Below the pieces are notes generated by a model, which was not told the DNA's origin, made no database searches, and worked only from the letters and a program-made list of their open reading frames with translations. Shown here in pieces: positions 22,955 through 37,310 of a stretch of 64,000 bases of DNA. The position numbers and the translations under genes were made by a program. Source of the stretch: Doris montereyensis (Eukaryota; Mollusca; Gastropoda; Nudibranchia; Dorididae); the NCBI GenBank assembly GCA_037039925.1, contig JAXRKP010001014.1, positions 70,001-134,000 of the forward strand. The letters run 5' to 3'. Numbering within the stretch: position 1 is the first letter of the stretch; every line of letters starts with the position of its first letter.

Positions 22955-23582
22955 GATCTCTTTCAACCAATAGAAAGAGATTCTGTCAACCAAACGAAGA
23001 AGGTATTTGTCAACCAAAAGAAGAAGATATATTTCAACCAAAAGAAGATATTTGTTAACCAATAGAAGGAGATCTCTGTCAGCCAATGGAAGAGTATGTC
23101 AACCGATAGAGGAAGATATTTGTCATAGTGTCAACAAATAGAAGGAGATATCTGTCGACAAATAGAAGGAGATTTCTGTCAACCAGTATAAAGAGATCCC
23201 TGTCAGCCAAAAATAAAGTATCTCTGTCAACCTTATAGTATACTTTAAATGTCAGCCACAAGGAGAAGATCTCTGTCACACTAGGAGATTCTCTGACAGC
23301 CAATAGAAGATATATCTGTTAACCAATAGAAAGAGATCTCTGACAGCCAATAGAAAGATATATCTGTCAACCAATAGAAAGAAATCTCTGTCAATCAGAA
23401 AAAGGAGATCTCTGACACAGCCAAATGAAAGACATCTCTGTCAGCCAATAGAATAGAAAGAGATCTCTTTCATTTCAACCAATAGAAAGATATTTCTGAC
23501 AGCCAATAGAAAGATATATATGTTAGCCAATAGAAAGAGATCTCTGTCAACCAATAAAAAGATATCTCTGTCAACCAATAGA
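22955..23582. repeat. ~30-bp minisatellite (CTGTCAACCAATAGAAAGAG-type), left part
   Basis: Roughly twenty imperfect units built on 'TCTGTCAACCAATAGAAAGA' with variants GTCAGCC, GACAGCC and AGGAGAT. Reading frames through it are artefacts. The array is interrupted by the hAT element at 23583 and resumes at 27468. Confidence 0.9.
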
Positions 23583-24329
23583 TAGGGGTGTGCGAGTCCA
23601 CTAATTTTGGACTCGAGTCTGGACTCGAGTCTTGACCAAATACTCGAGTAATTACTCGAGTCTTTTTGTTATCTGGACTCGAGTAATTACTCGAGTAATC
23701 CATATTTTAAAGGTTGATTTTTAGTTGTTTTTATATAATATAATTCCCTTAACCTATGGCGATTTGCTCGGTTTTTAATTTTATGTTGGGTACACGCCAA
23801 ATCAAATCATTTGTTTACATTTTTGTACTGAAAATTAAATTATGAGATATAAATTGACTTGATGAAATTATTATTAATTATGAACCTCAGATTAAATTGG
23901 TACTGCTTGTACCAATAGGCCTTGCCTTTTTTTAAGTATAGAGTTAAATTCTTTGCTTAATTCCTTGTACTGAAATTAAAATATGATTGAATTAATGAAA
24001 TTATTGTTAACTGTGAACCTCAGACTACTCAGAGATCTTCATGAATGAAGTTTGCTTTGTTCAATGTAATCATCGGTTCTTAACAGTTACCAGTCGATGT
24101 TTTGTTATTCTTTTTTGTTGTTTTTTTATATATTTTTTTATTTTTTATTTTTTATTTTTTATTTTTATTTTTTTTATTTTTTTTGGGGGGGGGGGGGGGT
24201 TGGGGTTTTTTTTTGTCTTGTTTTTATGTTTGTTTGTTTTTTTTTTTACATTATTTTTATTTCAATTTTCTAAAACTTATTTTTCTTGAATTTTCTTTTT
24301 TATGTTTTTGTTTTGTTTTGATTTACAAC

Positions 24330-26535
<2,206 letters not shown>

Positions 26536-27467
26536 GATCAGTGGTTGGTCTGGTTTCTGGCGATAGCGTAGATTTGACGTTGCTTGATCGAGGTCTGTGA
26601 AAGAAAAGGCTGAGCATCGGTTTTGGGTCCTATTTATACAGACACTCATGTGCCATATTTGGTCGCATTGGAAACATTCAAGAGAAAACGGATTTTTAAT
26701 ATTACCTTATTTGGTAATTTTAGATGTTCACACTTTTCTAAGAAAACTGCACAATTTTGCATCCATATTTGGGCATGATGTGTTTTACTATTCCGAGGAG
26801 AGAGTGAGGGCTTTGTTTCTGAGTGCTTTTATTCTGTTCAATTTCGAAAACAAAACTCATCTCATTCTCCTGACCTAGATGGTCGTTGAGAATACACGAG
26901 GAATGACTCTGCTGCAATAGACCTCCATCCAGGTCTGTCTTTCACTTTCTCAGTAGGGTCTTGAAGTCCATCCTTGTCCATTTTTTGATGCTGCCCATCC
27001 AATTCTTAGTCTGCCAGCCTCTTACTGCAAGAGTATTTTGGAGGGTAGTCCTTGAAGTACCATCGTGTTGAGTGACAACAACAACATCATTTAAAGCCAA
27101 AACGGACCAAAGCTGTGAGCTGAGCGGAAGCTACGCTACAGCTAAGCTGTACAAATTAGAAATATTCTTTGTTAAAGAATAACCAAATAAACAGCAGAGT
27201 CACACGACATTGCTCGTCTAAGGCTGCTGCTTTTTGAATGAACAGTCTTTAATTAAAAGAGATTCTATTTCCATGGCTAAATCTGCAGCGTAGCATCCTG
27301 TCAGCTCATAGTCGTTGTCTATTTTTGACTAATATTTTAAATTACTCGAGTAATTTACTATGGACTCGAGTCCAAAGACTCGAGTCCTTCACTTTGGACT
27401 CGAGTCCGGACTCGCTGAAGCAATTACTCGAGTACTCGAGTCCGGACTCGTTACTCGCACACCCCTA

Positions 27468-27640
27468 CCAATAGAGAGAGGTCTCTGACACTGACAGACA
27501 ATAGAAAGAGGTCTCTAACAGCAAATAGACAGATATATCTGTCAATCAATAGAAAGATATTTATGTCAACCGATAGAAAGAGATCTCTGTCAATGAATAG
27601 AAGAAATCTCTGTTTTTGATTGTAGATTTCCATTGAGTTT
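27468..27640. repeat. ~30-bp minisatellite, right part
   Basis: About six further units of the array at 22955-23582, displaced by the hAT insertion. The first eight bases are the second copy of the target duplication. Confidence 0.85.
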
Positions 27641-27678
27641 CTGTTCATTAATCTGCAAAGAGCCTATTGGCCTCTCAC

Positions 27679-27767
27679 AGAGTGGAAGGTTCAGATCTAG
27701 AATGAAATAAAAATATGAAAATAAGTAAGTAATAAAAGGTTAGAAGGAGATAGAGAGAATGAGAGAA

Positions 27768-27806
<39 letters not shown>

Positions 27807-28166
27807 AGGCAGGGAAGAAAGAAAGGGGAGAGAGACGTGTGAGTATGGGAAACAAGAACGAAAAAATAGGATAAATGTCAGACTCAGACTAGATCTATAT
27901 CTCACTGGGTCTAGAAAGAAGAAATGATAGAGAATGAATGAAAGGAAGTATCAATCAAGACAAAAATTGACACTGAAGGCGCGAAATGTATATAATTGCA
28001 CCTTCAGTGTCAATTTTTGTCTTGATTGATACTTTCCTTTCATTCATTCTCTGTCATTTCTTCTTCTAGACCCAGTGAGATATAGATCTAGTCTTACATT
28101 TATCCTATTTTTTCGTTCTTGTTTCCCATACTCACACGTCTCTCTCCCTTGCTTTCTTCCCTACCT

Positions 28167-28216
<50 letters not shown>

Positions 28217-28300
28217 TCTCCTTTTCCTTCTCCTTCTCATCTTTTATTACTTACTTATTTTCATAGTTTTATTTCATTCTAGATCTGAACCTTCCACTCT
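27679..28300. repeat. Giant inverted repeat, ~300-bp arms with 21-bp spacer
   Basis: The left arm (27679-27979) is the reverse complement of the right arm (28001-28300) with scattered differences, mainly in the internal GA/CT tract. The innermost pairing is 'GACACTGAAGG' with 'CCTTCAGTGTC'. The right arm is the 5' part of a repeat that continues to 28548, so the structure is a tail-missing copy joined head to head with a longer copy. Confidence 0.95.
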
Positions 28301-28548
28301 CGCTCATTCTTCACACACCCCCCCCCCCCCCCCTGCTACGTTTGTTATCATCACTCTCTTTTTCTTTCTTTCTTTCTCCTTTATGTTTTTCTTCTGACAT
28401 CGCATTGTGTGATGCCGGAGGTATTACTTAGATCCAGATTCTAAATATATCTCGTTTGTTGTCTGACGAAGGGTTATACCCGAAACATCACGTGTTTGTT
28501 CTGTCTTTATTAGTGGAGTTGTCACTTATTGTCATATTTCGCCTCCAT
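28001..28548 (+). repeat. Dispersed repeat unit, possibly Penelope-like terminal repeat
   Basis: The unit runs from 'CCTTCAGTGTCAATTTTTG' through a (CT)n tract and a C-run to 'GAAGGGTTATACCCGAAAC' and 'GTGGAGTTGTCACTTATTGTC'. Nearly the same sequence is at 62930-63465 and its last part is at 40884-41022. 'CTGACGA', a short GGGT...ACCC stem and 'GAAA' at 28463-28485 match the core of hammerhead ribozymes, which are known from Penelope-like retroelement termini. I could not pair convincing stems I and III, so both the ribozyme and the Penelope assignment are tentative. Confidence 0.6.
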
Positions 28549-30130
28549 TCTGGAACTGCATGTTGCGCAAAGGCATATTCGTCAACGTTACACCTAGGTT
28601 AGTATCGATGGAGGTTGTGCCTGTTAGTAATGTTAGACCTCATTCTCGGTGAGTAAATACATATTGAAACTGTGCTGCCAATATATCGGCTTTATTATGA
28701 CTATCTGATTATAGATTTCCATTTTTGTCTATAAGCTGTTGAATGCCTATTGAATTTACTTTGCCTTTGAGTTCCTTAATATAGCTGTAAAAAGCTTTTG
28801 TTTGTTTTTGAAGCTGTCAGTACTACATCATTCACAGAGCATGCTTTTCGAAGAGCTTTTTGAACATCTTTGTAAATTTTGTTATGTCTTCCTCTTATTT
28901 AGTGCGGTTAGCTTTTTTGTATGCACAATGTTTTTTCCATATCAGTCTTTGCAAGCCTTTATTCATTAATGGCAGATAAAATCGTGAACTGCTCATTTTT
29001 TTATGGTTTTTCATAGTGGCAGTAATTTATCATTGAAGGTGGTCCAATTTTCTTAAATAAATAATATTTCTAAAATATGCTTTCGCTGGAGTTGATGGGG
29101 AAGTATGTCATATTTCATGTCGTTGAAGTCTGCCTTGTTATATTTTCAGACTTTATGAGGTTTGGGTTTTTGGATATTGGCACTGAGGTGAATTTTCACT
29201 TCGACAATGTTATCATGGTCATTTATTCCTGGAATTGTATTAATATTGTCCACAAGAGTTTGGTTGGTTGTGAATAGCAGGTTAAGTATATTCCTACCTC
29301 TTGTGTTAACTATTCGTTACCATGGTCATGGATTGTAATCAAGTAGATTTACCATGGTCATGGATTGTAACTATTCGTTATCATGGTCATGGATTGTAAC
29401 TATTCGTTACCATGGTCATGGATTGTAAATTGTAATCAAGTAGATTTACAATGGTCATGGAGTGTAACTATTCGTTACCATGGTCATGGATTGTAATCAA
29501 GTAGATTTACCATGGTCATGGATTGTATCAAGTAGATTTTAACAAAATTCTTCACTGTTCTGTATGTTATATGGTTTGATTACTCCTTTATCCCAGTCAA
29601 TATCTGGATCATTAAAATTCCAAGCTAGCAAGACGCAGGAATTTTTGGGTAGTTTGTTCAATGATTCTGATAATCCATTTAGGTCATTGTAATGAGGGTG
29701 ATAATAGCTTCCCAAATATACTGGTTTGCAACTGATTGTTCCATTTTTTGCCCAGTGTTTCACAACTGGATTCAAATTGATTGTCAGGTGTTGCTTGTAA
29801 ATCACTTTTAACACCATCTACAACCCCACCGTAACCATCTGCACATTTTTTGCGCCAGAAGTTGTATTGATCCACATGGGGTGAGAAAAGTTCACTGTTG
29901 ATCATTTCATCTATTGCCCAAGTTTCAGTATCAACCAATATTATAATATGATCAACGAACTTATAGATGGTAGAAAAAATATCAGCACATGGAAAGGAAA
30001 GAATGAAACATACGTTTTCATTAGAAGAAACGTTAAGCCCACGAGTTTTGAATTGCCTCAAGCTGAAAAACATAACCTGAACATCATTGTATCTCATGAG
30101 AACATAAACACATCGGCTTGCAAGCACTAC
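28549..30130 (-). pseudogene. LINE fragment: endonuclease and linker
   Basis: Reading leftward: 'VDTETWAIDEMINSELF' (about 29915), 'ADGYGGVVDGVKSDL' (about 29830), 'GSYYHPHYNDLNGLSE' (about 29720), 'SCVLLAWNFNDPDIDW' (about 29630), then beyond a minisatellite 'NTRGRNILNLLFTTNQTLVD' (about 29300-29240), 'GINDHDNIVEVKIHL' (about 29220) and finally 'FYSYIKELKGKVNSIGIQQL' (about 28800). This is the CR1-type order: endonuclease, then the linker that precedes the reverse transcriptase. The catalytic 'GDFN' reads 'WNFN'. The reverse transcriptase is absent. Its left edge abuts the Penelope-like repeat. Confidence 0.82.
29310..29540. repeat. Minisatellite of two alternating unit types inside the LINE
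   Basis: Units share 'ACCATGGTCATGGATTGTAA' and end either in 'CTATTCGTT' (about 29 bp) or 'TCAAGTAGATTT' (about 32 bp), interleaved about eight times. On the minus strand the core corresponds to the LINE sequence for 'TIHDHG', so the array expanded within the endonuclease coding region. Confidence 0.9.
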
Positions 30131-31197
30131 ATGTCAAGTATCAATTACATCGAATAATGTGCATGCAGCCAAGGAGTTGTTTATCTTTACATAGCCTGAC
30201 TGCCTGATGTGTGCCCAAGTGTGTCTTGTGTGCTTACACCTAAAGGCTGTATGAACTCCTGTTTATCAGCACTATTACCTTCATTAGTGATGCTGTGCCA
30301 AGTTATAGATCTAAATTCACTTTGACATTGACGAAGTATGAACATATGTGTGACATTTACGCTTTTACTCAAACATGGCACGTGTTTTAGTATTTTGTAT
30401 GTGACCTGTACACTATTAACTCATGCGTGACATCTGCATGCATTTTCATGTCCATTCATATATAACACTAACACATGCACTTGTTGTGGTGTTCCGGGTG
30501 TACACTCATGTGAGACACATGTGTTCACTCAGATGCAGAATGTATAATAATATTAATAAGCAAGATGTACAATCCATGTTACCAGGCATGTGTATGTATA
30601 TTATACAAGGTCTGTCATCGCACCACCCACTATGTCTATTTGTATTGTCAACATTTGTATTGAATTGATCCAATCCCCTTCACGAGCTATCTTGGGCTCA
30701 TTTTACATTGTGATTGACCAGTGTGTCTGTTGGTCCTGGGTTTTTTTTTAGAGCTTTTCAATGTTTGAACGTCATTCTTCCTCATTCCTACAAATGCTAC
30801 ACATAATTTGTCCTGTAATTACTACATTAGGCAGTCCAAACTGAAATGAGAAATTAATTGCTACCGCTGGTAAGAACTTTGTTTTGTGAGAAATTTGATA
30901 CTAAAATTATTTAAAATACATAGAACAAGCCTATTTTTTTACACCCTTCTCCGAAAACTACAAGACAGAATATATCTGTGTTTTAAGATCTCAAGACCTG
31001 CTTTGTGAAACGGTTTTAACAGGACCATTGTGTTGTCAGGAAGACTATTTAGTTGACATTGCCTCTTTCTAATGACAATGCCATTTCAAGGTAGTGCAAA
31101 AAAGGAAAATCCTTGAGGAGCCGCATGAGTCAGACAGTGTCCGGCTGACCTCCGGTGGATGACAGAAATTGAGTACATGAGCATTTTACTTTTACAG
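30131..31197. other. Non-coding stretch before a candidate terminal exon
   Basis: Nothing firm. A 64-codon minus-strand frame at 30187-30381 directly upstream of the LINE fragment could be part of it but is not recognised. Confidence 0.35.
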
Positions 31198-31332
31198 GGA
31201 AAACCCCTCAATCCTTGTGCAAACGTTGCCTCCATCACTGCTCAAATCCAGTCTTTGAAAGATGCAATTGATCGTGTGACAAGACAGCTTGTTATTGTTG
31301 TAGAAAATGAAAAAGATGCAAAAACAGCATAA
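31198..31332 (+). CDS. Candidate 3'-terminal exon, unidentified protein
   Basis: A good acceptor (TTTTACTTTTACAG|GGA) opens a frame of 44 codons ending in TAA. The peptide has heptad-like hydrophobic spacing ('ITAQIQSLKDAIDRVTRQLV') and ends VVENEKDAKTA, suggesting a C-terminal coiled coil. An AATAAA at 31553-31558 gives a plausible 3' untranslated region of about 220 bp. I see no upstream exon in the same gene, and I do not recognise the family. Confidence 0.45.
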   Translation, partial: GKPLNPCANVASITAQIQSLKDAIDRVTRQLVIVVENEKDAKTA

Positions 31333-31552
31333 TTTGTCTCGACAAGATGAATCTACGACTACGACATACACGACCCGAACGGAGCAGTTCAGTCAGTCCC
31401 GCTTATTAAGATTTAGTTAGAAGGCCGTGCAGAGTTTCAGTTGAAGAATTGTCGAAATTTAATAACACTAGATCTAGTAACTTCTAATGCAAAATTGAAT
31501 GGACTTTCTTTTCTGAAAGTGGCTCTACAGAGCGTTTAAAAACTTTAAAAGT

Positions 31553-31558
31553 AATAAA
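31553..31558 (+). promoter_or_regulatory. Poly(A) signal AATAAA
   Basis: Canonical hexamer 220 bp after the stop codon of the candidate terminal exon at 31198-31332. Confidence 0.35.
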
Positions 31559-31798
31559 AGTCTCGGATGCCATCAGCGGGAGTGATGGGTATCGTAGTTG
31601 TAATTCATAAAGCTTACTTTTAGCACAATCTGATTCGACCAATCAGAGCCGACTATCAACTATCATTCATTGAGCAAACGCGTAACACGAAGAAAGAGAG
31701 AGGATGTTTGTGAGCTGGATTATTACCGGCTCGACACTGGCTTTCCCATCTGACCACCCTTGTGTACTATGAGTGTGAGAGCACATTGTATTACAGTA

Positions 31799-34268
31799 CA
31801 GTAGTATCCGGATAAACACACAGTGCTCGGGAGGCCCGGGTAGCGTGCGTTAGGAGTTGCATGCCTCTATAGAAAGTAGTAAAAAAAATTACGTTACTTT
31901 CCCCCTACTTCAGAAAAGACTGAGTTGTTTCCCTTGACCACACAGACTACATTCGTGGATGGTATTAGTATTAGGATGCTGTTATTGAGTTTGAATTAGA
32001 TATTAGATCTAGATGGGTTTTTTTTTTGTATTTTATTTTATTTTATTCAACAGAGAAATCCCAATAGAACCATAAACAAAAACACACAAAAACACAGAGT
32101 ACAGTACCATAGATAGATCTAGTACATATAGCAGCACAACGAAACACACAGGCAAATATTGCTGACATTAACTGCATTACGACATGCAATATATTTCACA
32201 TGGAAAATGGATGGGATAATAAGTGGTTAGGTTTTTGCAATCAGGAGGATTATTTCCTTTGCAAAAATCGGGTTATTGTACTACTTTTGAAGAAACTTCT
32301 GTTTGAATGGCCTTGGTGATGGTGTCAAGCGAGTTTGCGATGTCAATCCACTGAGCTCCATGAAACATCGGATGTTGTTAAGGCTTTGCATAAGATCAGT
32401 GGACGATGGCATCGTTATGATGAGTTGATCATCATCTTCATCGTCATCTAGATGTTGCTGGTCTGTTGGCTGTTGTTTGATCTGGCAGTCTTTTCTTTCT
32501 TTAACAGACTCAATGATTGCTTCATCGTCGAGTTCGCCAGTGACAGGTTCTTGATTGTCCAAGTCAATGAACTCATTGAAGAGTTCGGTGGTCATGTTGA
32601 CAGGCGTTGGAAAACTCCCCGTCATCTTCTACTTCTAGTGGAGCACTGTCAGTTAGTGTTCCAGCGTTGCTAATTAAACCAGCTTTACAATAGCAGATCA
32701 CGATCGTTGTTTGTGTTACGCTGGTCCAGGCATCAAGCATCAAATAGATCGCTCGCAGTGTAGTGATGCTCCGAGCGATGTCTGTGGCTGATCCACGTCA
32801 AGTTCTGAAATGATAAGCCTGTTGAGAGCTGATCGGTAGTGGCATTTCTTTAGGTTGCGGATGATCCCTTGATCACAAGGCTGGAGAGTGGCTGTGGTGT
32901 TTGGAGGTAAAATTCTAGCCTTATAGATATATAAGGCCTTCAACTGCAGGGTGGGCGCTGTAGACGTAGAGAGCAATCCCATTTGCTGAGTGACCATAAA
33001 AAACCGGCAGTTTGGGTAAGTTGCTTGGGAAACCACGTGGCTGCTTACTCTTCCCAATGACCAGGAGTTTTCGTTTGTCAGATCCGGACATGTAGGTGCA
33101 AACAAGGACAGTCAAGCGGTCCTTTTGTTTTTTCCCCCGGAAAGTTCAACACCTTTGTAGGTGTAGCCTCAATCAGGAAAGCCTTTAAAAAAAGGCCAGT
33201 TGCATCCGCGTTGTAAATGTCATTTGGTGAATACTGAGCAACTGCTGTAATTTTTCTGATTGATAGTTATCAGCAGCTCTAAAATCGGTGCACTGTTTCT
33301 CACCGTGCTCACGCTTAAATGAGAGTCCATTGCGGTGCTTGAACCGATTCAGCCAGCCTTCAGTGGGTTCAAACTCGAGCCCCATTTGTGAAGCAAGTTG
33401 TCGAGCTTTTTCTAACAACGGTGCAATGATCCTAGCGTGCTGTTCATTCTTTTGCTCCAACCAAATCTTCAAAGCACTCTCAACGTCTTCTTCCTTCACT
33501 GCTCTTTTCCTTTTTCTGACCCTCTGTCATTACTTGCTCTCGGTTCTTCCACAGTCTTGACACGGCAGATCGCGAGACGCCGTATTTTCTTGCTGTTTCG
33601 GCAAAATTCTGGCTGCCACTTGACTCTAATTCATTGATAACCTTTAAGTTTAACTTGGCTTCTAATGTCAAGGTTTTATAAGTAGTAGACATCATTACAA
33701 GTTTAGATCTTGTGAATATATTGTGGAACAAGCATGATAGCTTACAATTTCAAAGACTGTTCAGTGTAGCGATGTGTATTCTATGGTGGAATCTTGGAGA
33801 CTAATCACAGTTCACATTGTGTGTGTGTGTGGCATGCATTGGTGCCTAGCCTATCATGACTCATTCAATGAAACACGAGGACGTAGGAATCTACGCATAA
33901 CAACGCTACCGTGCTCTCAAACCCACCCCTGCCCCGTAGTCTACGTCTGTCTCCACCAGTCGTAAGTGACAGCTGATCAGTGTGCGTGTGTATCACATAG
34001 GCCTAGAGGCCAAGGCACGGGCCTATCGTTTACACAAAGAACGGGAGAGTTCTTGCTGAGTGATGTAAGTGACATCCTCTGGCAAGTAATTAGTGGCTAT
34101 CTAATCTTTTTAAAAAGGTAATTTCACTGATTTCAAAGCGTGCGTTTGGATGATGTAGCGTGCGTTAACAGTATACTGATTATATAGGAAAAAATCTGTC
34201 ATAGTGCTCAGCCGTTCGTTTACCCGAAGCGTGCTTTTATCTGGCGTGCGTTTAACCGGATACTACTG
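31799..34268 (-). mobile_element. Complete pogo/Tigger element with TA duplication
   Basis: The left end is TA|CAGTAGTATCCGGATAAAC and the right end, reverse-complemented, is TA|CAGTAGTATCCGGTTAAAC, so a 19-bp inverted repeat with one mismatch is flanked by TA. Further in, both ends carry 'AGCGTGCGTT'-like sub-terminal motifs. Length is 2,470 bp and the transposase is on the minus strand. Stops and a central deletion show it is inactive. Confidence 0.95.
32281..33700 (-). pseudogene. pogo/Tigger (CENP-B-like) transposase
   Basis: It begins near 33696 with 'MSTTYKTLTLEAKLNLKVI' and 'ARKYGVSRSAVSRLWKNRE', a CENP-B N-terminal helix-turn-helix. Then come a second HTH (Tc5-type, 'KARQLASQMG...GWLNRFKHRNGLSFK', 33410-33300), and DDE-core blocks 'NADATGLFF' (about 33200), 'GGKKQKDRLTVLVCTYMSGS' (about 33140), 'KLLVIGKSKQPRGF' (about 33070) and 'LPPNTTATLQPCDQGIIRNL' (about 32915). 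The region around the second catalytic Asp is lost, and the frame changes several times. The C-terminus (32625-32281) is acidic, as in other Tigger proteins. Confidence 0.9.
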
Positions 34269-37249
34269 TATTACACATTCTCCATCACAACGCACATGGT
34301 TGGAAAGGGCTTGAATAGAGCTTTCCAATGGTGTAACTAGTGTAACTTAGTACTTAGTGTAAGCCATAGTAGGTTACTGCGTTATGTAGTTAGTTATAGA
34401 GGAGAGAGGGGCAAGTTATAGGACCGAAAATTAGTGAAATCTGTGACTGGCGCTATGGTGAACGCCAAAATGGGGCAGTTTGATCCACCTACTATACTAT
34501 AATTTAATTAATAGGCCTACTTATTTATTACTCTATTTGTGTTGTTTTTTTTATTGTGACAAATGGAATTGAAAAAGGACAGTCTCTTTGTTCGTTTGAT
34601 TGTTTTTAGTTGAAAGGGAGTTTCTTATTTTAATTGTTTGTTATGTTGATCTTTTGTTTGAAATTGATAATGAAAACTATATTAACAATGGTGATGGTGA
34701 TTTCATATTTGAATTGATTTTGACTATTGCCAGGAATGGCTTACCTAAAGATTGAGATTGTTGATGATTCCACGCTGGCTGGCAATCATGTGTTGCTATA
34801 GGGCTTTATTTTTATCATAAAATAAGAGTGTTGTCAACTGATACTGCGTGTGGTAAATGTTGGTGAGTAACTCAATGAAACCGTTAACCAGACACAAAGA
34901 TGACCTAAGTGTGAAGATGTGAAATAGGAAGTAGGAAGTTAGTCTATTGACATGAATGTGTAGACACTATTTTTATGCATGAACTACTTTGTAATGATGT
35001 GTCATTGTGTCATTATTATTGCACATTTGCCTGGCCCACCATGGAAGAGATAAGACCTGACTCATAAATTAAATATGTTTTGCTTTTTTTTAAAATGTTA
35101 ATGTTATTGAATTTTGACTGTAATTAACATGCTGCACACCAGTTTTCTTCATCCCCCCCCCCTCCCTTTCCAAATGATGTCTGTATGTCTCACATCTCAG
35201 TTTCCTCAGGTCCCAATTGTTTGTCCTTTTGTGATGTGAAAACAGGATTGAATGTTAATGTAGAGAAGATGAAAATGCTATGCTTTCCTTCATGAACGGA
35301 GAGTTTAATTAAGACGTATTGAATGGGAAGATGGTATGATTACTGGTGTGGATGATAAACTTTGTTTGGAATTTGATGCTTTGGGTGGTACTGATGAAGG
35401 CATTTTTACCCAAAATTGGACAAATTTAGTTCATTGAAATATTGATGGAGCACCGAGCAGTTCATTCCCTTCACATTGATACAATAAAAACAGCTCAGTG
35501 TCAATGCTTTCATTTTATTTTTATACAGTGTACTACGCTTGTAGTTGTAGCGATGTCCTTGGGGGACCAGAAAAAAGATCGCTACATCAGAAGTACACAC
35601 GACAACCGTTGGAAGACAAATTCAAGGGAAATAATCTTTACTGAATAATTATTACTTCCTCACCTGGATAACGCATCGTGACCACATGGAAATACACTGT
35701 ATTATTAATATTATTGTAATTCCTCTCAACATCATCATTTTGTTTGTTTTGTTTTTTTCATTCTTTATTTACATGATGCTTAAAGTACAAGAGACATGGA
35801 CAAACACTGTTAGTTCTTCTTTCTATTTGGCCTTAAAAAAACTGGTGATGGTGGATTGTTTCTTTCTCTTCTCCCTCTGTTCACTGAGAGCCTTGTGAAC
35901 ATTGGTCAGACTATTATCCGGCATGCCCTTCTGGAGAAAAAACATTTGCCTAGTGCTTCACATTTCGATTTTAGTGACTGGGCTTTTCTTCTCCCTGCAT
36001 CCAATAACACATCGCGACATGCCATAGCCGACACTGTGACTAGCCTACACACACATTGTCATAGGGCGCTAAGCTGCTAAAAATAGACACAATTGAGCGG
36101 GCTCTTCACGTGTGCTGTGAAATGTATAGGGCCCAGCATAGCATGCTGTCGACTTAAGGTTAGTAGTAGTGTAGGGTTGAGCCTATAGACTAAGCGAAGT
36201 GGGAATAATAATTATTAATAAATTATTGTACATTGGTAGGCCTACACCAGGCATACCAGTCAGCAGTCAGTACTGTGTGCTTGTACATTGCACATCGTTA
36301 GGTTTATTTTTAAACCAATGTATTGTTAGGTAAAAAATTATCATGGGGGAAAAAATCCTTACATCCGTTGTCTTTTTACTATGTACATGTATAAACTTTA
36401 AGGGCCGGAATACACTTCACTACAACCGTCACGACAGATGTAGTGAAGTCAATACAACCGTTTGATTTTTACTGAGTTTGTGTGACATCGGTGCCCGTTC
36501 CAGGGAAAATGATTGCTACATCCGAAGATCTGTACAACCGACTTCGCTACAAGTGGAGTCGACTGTACAATGTTTTTTTAGAAACGACACCTGTTGTACT
36601 ATAAAAGTCAGAAATTTTGTCTAAAGTATAGCAGCTTGGTCCTCATTTTAATCATCACAAAGTACTCTACCTCATAAATTTACTTTTTGTCAAACTATAA
36701 AGAATATTGGCTTGGATCGGCTGGAAAATATGGGACATATTCCTCGCACCTGCTATCAAATAAGTGCCATCTGACATGAGTATTTAAATATAAGTATAAG
36801 GGACCTGGAGCAGCAGAAATTTCACCGTTTGATATCTCTTCAAATTTTTGCTCAAAGAATTTTTTGTGATTGAATTTCCCAAAAAAGGGAAAAGAAAATT
36901 TGATAAAATCGAACCGTTCAATTTATCAAAAATCGCTACTGAATACGGCTAGATATTGAAACGATAACGTGTGTGCCAATTCGGTTTAAAACTGGAAAAA
37001 AATATTGGAACTGAAGTTGGTAATTTTACAGTGAAAATTCAAGATGGCAACATTCCCATGGCAACCATTTTTCAGCTGTTTTAGACATGGTGAGTTAAGT
37101 GGTAGTTGTTAAAATTGTCTATTTTAAAGAATTTTATAAATCATGTTCAGTACCCGTGCTCATTCCTATTCCTAAATCTTGCTATATGAGTAAATACATG
37201 CTGATGGTATTGAACTCCCCAAAAAAAAATGTTCCCAAGTAAAAACCCT
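34269..37249. other. Long non-coding stretch, no firm feature
   Basis: About 3 kb of AT-rich sequence. Short segments such as 'ACTACAACCG' and its inverse 'CGGTTGTA' near 36410-36560 suggest a degraded palindromic element, and 'TACAGTGTACTACGCTTGTA' near 35525 could be a solo pogo-type end. No coding exon is recognised. Confidence 0.35.
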
Positions 37250-37310
37250 TCGACCTATTTCCTGGTCTAGTCGTGAAGTTGACCTATTTCCTGGTCTAGT
37301 CGTGAAGTTG
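37250..37310. repeat. 29-bp exact tandem duplication
   Basis: 'GACCTATTTCCTGGTCTAG' plus 'TCGTGAAGTT' occurs twice in direct succession. Confidence 0.9.
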
